Origin: Pseudomonas laurylsulfatiphila
GTDB taxonomy: Bacteria > Pseudomonadota > Gammaproteobacteria > Pseudomonadales > Pseudomonadaceae
Direction of reading: 5' to 3'
DNA: 64,000 bases
Assembly: GCF_002934665.1 (NCBI RefSeq)
Contig: NZ_NIRS01000005.1
Location: 248,001 to 312,000 of the forward strand
The notes beneath the pieces are model-generated. The model searched no databases and had not been told where the DNA came from. It saw only the letters and a list, made by a program, of their open reading frames with translations. Position numbers and translations under genes: made by a program. Each line of letters starts with the position of its first letter. Within the stretch, counting starts at the first letter, position 1. This document shows, piece after piece, positions 58,265 through 64,000 of this stretch.

Positions 58265-58831
58265 TCAGCAGACCTCGAGAGACAAGACTCCGATGGCTTT
58301 GCGCTTCAACACCTCCAGATCAATCACCGGTACATGCATCTCCTTGGCCTGTTCATCCCACTGGCGCATGCGCAAACTGACTTCGCACAACGGGTCCTGC
58401 TCGAAGGCATCGGCTTCGGCTTCGGTCATCATCCCACCCTGATACTCCAGGGTCCGGCGACTGGCTTCGCTCAAACGTTCGTAGTACCCAGGCTCCTTCA
58501 ACGTCAGATAACGCTTGGCCTGAACGTGATATTCGACCAGTCGCGCCATGCGCTCGCTAAAGCCGGCGCGACGCAGGTAGTCGGCGCCCAGCCGTTCATG
58601 GCTGACCACGCCGTAGCCGCCCATGTTCTCGGCCCCCCCGGCGCAGATGTGCCCGATATCGTGGAAGAACGCCGCCAGCACGACTTCGTCGTCGAAGCCT
58701 TCAGCCATCGCGCATTGGGCGGCCTGGGACATGTGCTCGATCTGCGACACCGGCTCGCCGATGTAGTCGCTGTCGCCAAAGCGTTCGTAGAGGGCGAAGA
58801 CCTTGGCGACGGTTTGTTCATTGCTGTGCAT
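58265..58831 (-). CDS. PhnZ-like HD-domain oxygenase (phosphonate-associated HDIG protein)
   Basis: A 188-residue HD protein. It starts at 58831 with MHSNEQTVAKVFALYERFGD after a GGAGG site. PhnZ cleaves 2-amino-1-hydroxyethylphosphonate with a mixed-valence diiron centre. The residues needed are present at matching places: Tyr23 and Glu26 (SDYIGEPVSQIEH), His33, His57-Asp58 (FFHDIGH), His78, His102, Lys106 (EYHVQAKRY) and Asp159 (RMRQWDEQAK). The tyrosine/glutamate pair is what separates PhnZ-type oxygenases from HD hydrolases. It lies next to a 2-aminoethylphosphonate transporter, but no PhnY hydroxylase is in view. Confidence 0.85.
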   Translation of the reverse strand: MHSNEQTVAKVFALYERFGDSDYIGEPVSQIEHMSQAAQCAMAEGFDDEVVLAAFFHDIGHICAGGAENMGGYGVVSHERLGADYLRRAGFSERMARLVEYHVQAKRYLTLKEPGYYERLSEASRRTLEYQGGMMTEAEADAFEQDPLCEVSLRMRQWDEQAKEMHVPVIDLEVLKRKAIGVLSLEVC

Positions 58832-58877
58832 TAGAAGCCTCCCGGTCAGTGAGATTTGTGGTGAATGGTAGACCGCT

Positions 58878-58942
58878 TTCGCGAGCAGGCTCGCTCCCAC
58901 ATAGGAATGCATTTCCCTGTGGGAGCGAGCCTGCTCGCGAAG
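58878..58942. repeat. Short outward REP pair
   Basis: TTCGCGAGCAGGCTCGCTCC on the left and GAGCGAGCCTGCTCGCGAAG on the right around about 20 bases. It separates the PhnZ-like gene from aepX. Confidence 0.9.
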
Positions 58943-58966
58943 AGGCACTTTCAGCCGATAAAGATC

Positions 58967-59992
58967 TTACTTGGCCGCCACTTTCTCGGACTTGCCGTCA
59001 TAACGCTTGCGCCATTCGGTCAGGATCTCGTCGCGGTTCTTCGAAGCCCAGGCGAAGTCGTTCTTGATCAGGCGCTGTTCGTAGTCGGCTGGCAGTTCGG
59101 TCTGCGGCTTGGCGATGCCAGGCTGGGCGAGCACGGCGAAGTTTTCTTTGTACAGTTCCATCGCTTCCGGGCTGGCGGAGAAGTCAGCCAGTTTCTTCGC
59201 GGCTTCTTCGTGGGCCGTGCCCTTGATCACGGCAGTCGCTTCGATTTCCCAGCCCAGGCCTTCCTTCGGCAGGATGATGTCCAGCGGTGCGCCCTGGCGT
59301 TTCAGTTGAACGGCCGGGTACTCGAAGGAAATACCGATAGGGAACTCACCCGCGGCCGCCAGTTTGCAAGGCTTGGAACCGGAGTGAACGTACTGGCCGA
59401 TGTTCTGGTGCAGGCCGTCCATGTAGGCCCAGCCCTGCTTCTCGCCGAAGGTTTGCAGCCAGGCGCTGACGTCGAGGAAGCCGGTGCCGGACGATGCCGG
59501 GTTCGGCATGACGATCTTGCCTTTGTACTCAGGCTTGGTCAGGTCCTGCCAGCTTACTGGTTTGGTCAGGCCCTGCTTTTCGGCTTCGACGGTGTTGAAG
59601 CAAATGGTCGCGGCCCAGACATCCATGCCGACCCAGGCTGGCGGGTTGGCGGCGTCGCGGTAGTTGGCGCCGATCTTGCCCAGGTCCTTCGGTGCATAGC
59701 TTTGCAGCATGCCCTGCTGGTCGAGGATCGCCAGGCTGGAAGCCGCCAGGCCCCACACGGCATCAGCCTGCGGGCGTTCTTTTTCGGCCAGCAGTTTGGC
59801 GGTGATGATGCCGGTGGAATCACGCACCCATTTGATTTCGACGTCCGGGTTGGCCTTTTCGAAGGCTTCTTTATAGGTTTTCAGCTGTTCGGCTTCGAGG
59901 GCGGTGTACACCGTCAACTCGGTTTTCGCCGCAAAGGCGTTCAGGCTGAAAGCGGTGAGGACAGCGGCGGCCAGGGCCAAAGGCTTGAACAT
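58967..59992 (-). CDS. aepX: 2-aminoethylphosphonate ABC transporter, substrate-binding protein
   Basis: A 341-residue periplasmic binding protein of the iron/thiamine/AEP type. The signal peptide is MFKPLALAAAVLTAFSLNAF A (cleaved about residue 21-22). ELTVYTALEAEQLKTYKEAF opens the mature domain, and IKWVRDSTGIITAKLLAEKE and GKIVMPNPASSGTGFLDVSA are typical of this cluster. A Fe(III)-binding protein would have a Tyr pair near the C-terminus; none is seen in the expected place. It follows the permease by 33 bp. The 2-AEP assignment rests on gene order and resemblance to the PhnS2 group. The name follows P. putida AepXVW. Confidence 0.82.
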   Translation of the reverse strand: MFKPLALAAAVLTAFSLNAFAAKTELTVYTALEAEQLKTYKEAFEKANPDVEIKWVRDSTGIITAKLLAEKERPQADAVWGLAASSLAILDQQGMLQSYAPKDLGKIGANYRDAANPPAWVGMDVWAATICFNTVEAEKQGLTKPVSWQDLTKPEYKGKIVMPNPASSGTGFLDVSAWLQTFGEKQGWAYMDGLHQNIGQYVHSGSKPCKLAAAGEFPIGISFEYPAVQLKRQGAPLDIILPKEGLGWEIEATAVIKGTAHEEAAKKLADFSASPEAMELYKENFAVLAQPGIAKPQTELPADYEQRLIKNDFAWASKNRDEILTEWRKRYDGKSEKVAAK

Positions 59993-60025
59993 GATCTTTT
60001 CCTGTATTTGAGTTGAGGGTGTGAA

Positions 60026-61750
60026 TCAGTGACCGGGCGCGGTCTGCCGCCAGGCCTGGGAGCGACGTAGCAAACCGCGCGAGGCCCAGGCCAGCAGCAG
60101 GGACACGCCCGCCGAGGTGAACAGAATCAGGGTCGACATCGCCGCCGCACCGCCGACGTTGCCGGCGTCGTCCATGTTCAGCACCGCCACCGCTGCGAGG
60201 ATGGTGTCGGGGCTGTAGAGGAAGATCGCCGCCGAGACGGTGGTCATGGCCGAGACGAACAGGTAGCGCACGATGTCCAGCAAAGCCGGCAGGCAAATCG
60301 GCACGGTGACGCGCAGGTAATGGCGGTACAGCGGCGCCTTGAGCGACAGCGCGGCGGCTTCGAACTCGGTATCGAGTTGGCGCAATGCGGTGGTGGCGGT
60401 CATTTGCGCGGTGGTCAGATAGTGCGCAATGGTGCAGACGATCAGCAGGGTCATGGTCCCGTACAGCACATGCAGCGGGTTGCCGGTGAGGTTGAAGAAG
60501 AAGACGTAACCCAACCCCAACACCAGGCCCGGCACCGCCATCGGTACGAAACTGAGCATGCGCAAGGTCAGGTTCAGGCCGCGCTGACCCCTGGTTTTTT
60601 CCATCAGGTAGGCGCCGGTGAAAATCAGCAGGCTGCCGATCAATGCCGTGCCCAAGGCCATCTTCAAGCTGTTGCCGTAGGCCAGCCAGCCACCGCCGGC
60701 GGTTTCATTGAACTGGTAGTGGTTGAGCGACAGCGACAGGTTGTACGGCCAGAACTTCACCAGGGACGAGAACACCGCCATGCCGAACACCAGCAGCAAT
60801 GCGGCGCTGATCAACAGGACGATGGCCAGGTAGCAAGCGTCGCGCAGTTTCGATGGCGCAGGCTTGAACACCTGGGCACGACCGCTCATGGAGTCGCCGT
60901 GACGACGACGCAACCAGGCATCGACGCCAAAGCTGAATAGCGCCGGCAGCAACAACACCATGCCGATCAAGGCACCGCGGCCGAATTGCTGTTGGCCGAC
61001 CACGGCCTTATAGGCTTCCAGTGCCAGCACTTGATAGTCACCACCAACCACCACCGGAACCCCGAAATCGGTGATGGTCAGGGTGAACACCAGGCAGAAC
61101 GCAGCGAAAACCGCCTGACGGGTCGCCGGCCAGGTGATGCTGCGGAACGCTTTCGCCGGACTGGCGCCCATGCTTGAAGCAGCATCGAACAGTCGCGCAT
61201 CGGCCAGGGACAAGGCCGACAGAAGAATCATCAAGGCGTGCGGGAAGGTGTAGATCAACTCACCCAGAACAATGCCCCAGAAGCCGTAGATGTTGTCCGA
61301 GAGCAGGCCTCGCAGCATGCCCTGGTTGCCGAACAGGTAAACCAGCGCAATCCCGGGCAGCATCGACGGCGCCATCAATGGCAGCAGGGAAATGCCACGC
61401 CAGATGCCTTTACCCGCAATCAGGGTGCGTTGCAGCGCGTAGGCAAACAGGTAAGCCAGGGGTACGACAATAGCCGCGACGCTGAGGGAAACCTTCAGAC
61501 TGTTGCCGAGCAACCAGTGGAAGTTCTCGCTGGTCACCAGTTCTTTCGCTGCAACCCAACCACCACCCTGCCCGGCTTCAGCACTGAAGCCACGCCAGAA
61601 GATCGCCAGCAACGGCATCAATACGGCAACGCCCAACAGCACCAGCAGAAGCACTTTGCCGCCGACCACGAACAGCCAGTCACCGATCTCGGCACGGGAA
61701 GTCTGCCGAACCTGCTTGTGTGGCAGCGGCAGCGCGATGTTCGCGCTCAT
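60026..61750 (-). CDS. aepW: 2-aminoethylphosphonate ABC transporter, fused permease
   Basis: A 574-residue inner-membrane protein with two permease halves fused, each with about six helices and one EAA loop. First half: LLLLGVAVLMPLLAIFWRGF region, then the EAA-type DAASSMGASPAKAFRSITWP (about 188-207). Second half: LGTALIGSLLIFTGAYLMEK, then the EAA-type EAAALSLKAPLYRHYLRVTV (about 460-479). The PhnU2-type permease is of this length. It overlaps the ATPase gene by one base (TGATG). Confidence 0.87.
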   Translation of the reverse strand: MSANIALPLPHKQVRQTSRAEIGDWLFVVGGKVLLLVLLGVAVLMPLLAIFWRGFSAEAGQGGGWVAAKELVTSENFHWLLGNSLKVSLSVAAIVVPLAYLFAYALQRTLIAGKGIWRGISLLPLMAPSMLPGIALVYLFGNQGMLRGLLSDNIYGFWGIVLGELIYTFPHALMILLSALSLADARLFDAASSMGASPAKAFRSITWPATRQAVFAAFCLVFTLTITDFGVPVVVGGDYQVLALEAYKAVVGQQQFGRGALIGMVLLLPALFSFGVDAWLRRRHGDSMSGRAQVFKPAPSKLRDACYLAIVLLISAALLLVFGMAVFSSLVKFWPYNLSLSLNHYQFNETAGGGWLAYGNSLKMALGTALIGSLLIFTGAYLMEKTRGQRGLNLTLRMLSFVPMAVPGLVLGLGYVFFFNLTGNPLHVLYGTMTLLIVCTIAHYLTTAQMTATTALRQLDTEFEAAALSLKAPLYRHYLRVTVPICLPALLDIVRYLFVSAMTTVSAAIFLYSPDTILAAVAVLNMDDAGNVGGAAAMSTLILFTSAGVSLLLAWASRGLLRRSQAWRQTAPGH

Positions 61751-62826
61751 CAGGCAAACACCTGCAGGCTGCGCGGCGGCAAGGCGACCATGATCTGCCG
61801 GGCGCCAAGGCGCGGCATGGCTTCCGGTGCCAGTTCCGCCAACAGCGCATGGCCCGGCAAATGATCGAGCTCGAAGCTCATGCGACAGCGGTTGCCGAGA
61901 AAGGTGATCTCACGCACCTTGGCCGGGAACAGGTTTTCCTCGTGCACCAGCGGATTGACGTTGATCGCTTCCGGACGGCAGAACAAGCGGCCCGACGCGG
62001 TCTTGGCACCGCCATCGGCCAGACGCATGCTCATCCCGCCGACCTGGGCGTGGCTATCGCTGCTGCGCTGGAACGGCAACCAGTTGCCCTGGCCCACGAA
62101 CTCCGCCACGAACGGCGTAGCCGGCCGGTTGTAGATTTCCTGGGGCGTGGCGTACTGCTCGACCTTGCCGTTGTTCATCACGGCGATACGGTCGGCCATC
62201 AACATGGCCTCGTCCTGATTGTGGGTCACCATCAGGGTGGTGATGCCGAGGTTGCGTTGCAGCTGGCGCAGTTCGGTGCACAGATGCTCGCGCACCCGGG
62301 CATCGAGAGCCGACATCGGCTCGTCGAGCAGCAACAGCGAAGGCGCCGGGGCCAGAGCGCGAGCCAGTGCAACCCGCTGCTGCTGGCCACCGGACAACTG
62401 ACCGGGATATTTTTTCTCGCTGCCGCCCAGGCCGACCAGTTCCAGCATCTGACCGACACGCTGGCGAGTCTGGTCGCGACCATTGCCGGCGAGGCCGTAG
62501 GCAATGTTCGCTTCGACGGTGAGATTGGGGAACAACGCGTAGGACTGGAACAGAATGCCGTAGTCCCGCGCCTGGGGAGCCAGGTGGGAAACGTCGCGGT
62601 CACCCAGGTACAACTCGCCGCTGTCCTGCTTTTCCAGGCCGGCGATGCAGCGCAGCAAGGTGGTCTTGCCACAGCCGGACGGCCCCAGCAGACACACCAG
62701 CTCACCGGCCGCCACGTCGAGTGAAACGTTATCCAGCGCGGTGAAAGCGCCGAAACGTTTCTGTACGCCGCGCACCTTCATCGGGGCGCCAGGATTGGTC
62801 AGGGCAGTTGCGATCGAGTTGTTCAT
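61750..62826 (-). CDS. aepV: 2-aminoethylphosphonate ABC transporter, ATP-binding protein
   Basis: A 358-residue ABC ATPase, first gene of the transporter operon. Walker A is CLLGPSGCGKTTLLRCIAGL (about 50-69), the signature is PGQLSGGQQQRVALARALAP, Walker B is LLLLDEPMSALDARVREHLC, and the His loop is MVTHNQDEAMLMADRIAV. The C-terminal TOBE-like domain has FCRPEAINVNPLVHEE. Similar proteins serve spermidine, iron or AEP uptake; the assignment comes from context. Confidence 0.85.
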   Translation of the reverse strand: MNNSIATALTNPGAPMKVRGVQKRFGAFTALDNVSLDVAAGELVCLLGPSGCGKTTLLRCIAGLEKQDSGELYLGDRDVSHLAPQARDYGILFQSYALFPNLTVEANIAYGLAGNGRDQTRQRVGQMLELVGLGGSEKKYPGQLSGGQQQRVALARALAPAPSLLLLDEPMSALDARVREHLCTELRQLQRNLGITTLMVTHNQDEAMLMADRIAVMNNGKVEQYATPQEIYNRPATPFVAEFVGQGNWLPFQRSSDSHAQVGGMSMRLADGGAKTASGRLFCRPEAINVNPLVHEENLFPAKVREITFLGNRCRMSFELDHLPGHALLAELAPEAMPRLGARQIMVALPPRSLQVFA

Positions 62827-62835
62827 GGACGGACC

Positions 62836-62850
62836 TCATCTAGCAGATGA
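62836..62850. promoter_or_regulatory. Short palindrome at the aepV start (TCATCT-AGC-AGATGA)
   Basis: A 6-bp inverted repeat with a 3-bp centre lies 10-24 bases upstream of the aepV ATG, overlapping its ribosome-binding region. It could be a regulator site; it is short enough to be chance. Confidence 0.3.
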
Positions 62851-62953
62851 AGGCCATCCTAGGGTTGTAATGAGTCCGTCATGTGGCAGTAAGGCAAAAA
62901 CTGCCGATAGTGGTATTCAAGGATTTTGGTTGAGTGTTGTCTGATCTGACGCT

Positions 62954-63017
62954 ATCGCTGGCAAGCCAGCTCCTACAAGGTTTCGCATTCCCCTGTAGGA
63001 GCTGGCTTGCCAGCGAT
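62954..63017. repeat. Short REP pair, GCTGGCAAGCCAGC subtype
   Basis: ATCGCTGGCAAGCCAGCTCC at the left and AGGAGCTGGCTTGCCAGCGA at the right around about 20 bases. It separates aepV from the LysR gene. The same subtype forms the right end of the pairs at 36508 and 42655. Confidence 0.9.
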
Positions 63018-63042
63018 GAGGCCCGAACAGTCACCGAAGATG

Positions 63043-63906
63043 TCAGACCGGCGCCATTTCCTGCGCTAACCCCAGAAACGCCGCCGGCAACCGCGCGCCT
63101 TTGCGTTCCTTCAGGCAATACAGGTATTCGGGAATCTGCGGCGCATTCTGGATGGTCAGCACCCGCAGTTGCGGATCATGGGGTACTTCCTGGCGGGCGA
63201 TGATGCTGATGCCGATGTTGCGCAGCACCGCCTCGCGGATCGATTCGCGGCTGCCGATCTCCAGCAGCGGCCCGAAACTCACTCCGGCGCCGGCCAGCAA
63301 CTCTTCGGTCAGGCGGCGGGTGGTCGAGCCCGGTTCGCGCATCAGCAGGGTATGCCCGGCCAGGGCGCCGAGTGGTACGTGATCGTGAACCGCCAGTGGA
63401 TGATTGCGATGCACCGCCAACACCAGCGGATCGCTGCCGAGCACCCGGCGAATCAGCCGAGCGTCATCGAGCAGCTGCGACGACGCCGCGACATCGACCC
63501 GGTACTCTTCCAGCGCTTCGAGCACCTGCTGGGAATTGCCGATTTCCACCGACACCTCCACCTGGGGCAAGCGCTCGCGAAAGGTTTTCACCAGGTCGAG
63601 GATGTAATACGGCGCCGTGGCGGCAATGCGCAATGTGCCCTGGACCTGGCCGCAGTTACGCAGGAAAAACTCGATATCGGCTTCCTGCTGCATCAGCACC
63701 TTGACCATCGGCAGCAGCCGCGCGCCCTCCTCGCTGACGCTCAGGCGCCGACCGCCACGGTAGAACAGCTCGACCGAATACTGACTCTCCAGGTTGCGGA
63801 TCTGCGTCGTCACCGTCGGTTGGCTCAGGCCGAGCTTTTTGGCCGCCTGGGTAATGCTGCCCAGGCGGGCCACCATGTAAAACGCCTTCAGCTCGGCACT
63901 CAGCAC
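63043..63906 (-). CDS. LysR-family regulator, likely of phosphonate uptake genes
   Basis: A 287-residue LysR-type regulator. The GTG start at 63906 (MLSAELKAFYMVARLGSITQ) has GAGGGG upstream. The helix-turn-helix is at about 15-45 (SITQAAKKLGLSQPTVTTQI), followed by the effector domain from about 90 (TLRIAATAPYYILDLVKTFR). It lies upstream of and in the same direction as the 2-AEP transporter, an order common for phosphonate-linked LysR regulators; the control of aepVWX is inferred. Confidence 0.85.
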   Translation of the reverse strand: MLSAELKAFYMVARLGSITQAAKKLGLSQPTVTTQIRNLESQYSVELFYRGGRRLSVSEEGARLLPMVKVLMQQEADIEFFLRNCGQVQGTLRIAATAPYYILDLVKTFRERLPQVEVSVEIGNSQQVLEALEEYRVDVAASSQLLDDARLIRRVLGSDPLVLAVHRNHPLAVHDHVPLGALAGHTLLMREPGSTTRRLTEELLAGAGVSFGPLLEIGSRESIREAVLRNIGISIIARQEVPHDPQLRVLTIQNAPQIPEYLYCLKERKGARLPAAFLGLAQEMAPV

Positions 63907-63922
63907 AACCGCCCCTCATTCT

Positions 63923-64000
63923 TTACTTGCGCAGCAGGCGCAAACCGTTGAACACCACCAGCAAACTCACGCCCATGTCGGCGAACACTGCCATCCACAT
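63923..64000 (-). CDS. C-terminal end of a heavy-metal P-type ATPase (partial)
   Basis: Only the last 25 codons and the stop (63923-63925) are inside the window. The visible tail MWMAVFADMGVSLLVVFNGL followed by RLLRK is the usual end of P1B-type ATPases, where the last helix begins W(M/A)AxxAD(M/T)G. The rest lies beyond the right edge. Metal specificity cannot be judged. Confidence 0.7.
   Translation of the reverse strand: MWMAVFADMGVSLLVVFNGLRLLRK

Noticed and set aside
58265..58831. PhnZ-like gene as an ordinary HD phosphohydrolase
   Set aside because: The Tyr23/Glu26 pair and the phosphonate transporter context favour the oxygenase group, although activity is unproven.
58967..62826. 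The ABC transporter as an iron(III) system
   Set aside because: The binding protein lacks the expected C-terminal tyrosine pair and the neighbours are phosphonate-linked; iron transport remains a weaker alternative.

Overview
The window reads as chromosomal DNA of a fluorescens-type Pseudomonas. It is GC-rich, nearly every base is coding, and the gene order follows from memory the P. aeruginosa PAO1 stretch around PA0350-PA0413: pil-chp, gshB, tonB3, algH-ruvX-pyrRBC', pilT, yggS-proC-yggT, metXW-rdgB-hemW, trmB, thiGS, mtgA, rpoH, ftsXEY, the M16 pair, rsmD, calB, coaD, fdx, mutM, ilvD and folA. About twenty palindromic repeats of classic Pseudomonas REP type fill most gaps between genes. 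There are no rRNA or tRNA genes, no CRISPR array and no prophage.

Layout. 1-4.4 kb: twitching/surface-sensing chemosensory operon (pilG-H-I-J-chpA, minus strand, chpA cut by the window edge, no pilK). 4.8-10.8 kb: glutathione synthetase, a TonB protein, then algH-ruvX-pyrR-pyrB-pyrC'. 10.9-13.3 kb: TM2 protein, NlpC/P60 hydrolase, pilT (no pilU beside it). 13.3-20.3 kb: PLP homeostasis protein, proline synthesis, methionine synthesis (metXW), nucleotide-pool cleaning (rdgB), hemW and several small conserved membrane proteins. 20.4-27.9 kb (mostly minus): trmB, thiG/thiS, DUF423, mtgA (plus), rpoH, ftsX-ftsE-ftsY. 28.2-34.5 kb: two tandem M16 peptidase pairs with rsmD between them, evidently a duplication. 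34.6-42.1 kb: hydrolase, AraC regulator, rhodanese, then a TetR regulator divergent from an aldehyde dehydrogenase, Tat-signal subunit and GMC oxidoreductase. 42.2-46.3 kb: coaD, ferredoxin, mutM, HDOD protein, rlmI.

46.3-48.5 kb is the most mobile-looking segment. It holds a frameshifted MFS transporter and a REP-associated tyrosine transposase (RAYT). The RAYT is flanked on both sides by 102-bp composite REP elements, and a third, altered copy lies upstream of the transporter. 48.7-54.2 kb: ilvD, a small DUF6124-like gene behind a long structured leader, and a divergent phosphorylcholine phosphatase/cystine symporter module bracketed by two related REP pairs. 54.3-58.2 kb: folA, an uncharacterised membrane protein/GTPase pair (DUF2868-DUF3482) and an internally duplicated calcium-loop protein. 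58.3-63.9 kb: a PhnZ-like HD oxygenase next to a 2-aminoethylphosphonate ABC transporter and a LysR regulator, then the tail of a P-type ATPase.

Most genes are housekeeping. The parts that deserve follow-up are the RAYT/REP unit, the duplicated M16 heterodimers, the PhnZ-like enzyme without a visible PhnY partner, the DUF6124 leader, the GTPase/membrane pair and the calcium-loop repeat protein. All functional calls rest on reading motifs and on recalled family knowledge; no database search was run.
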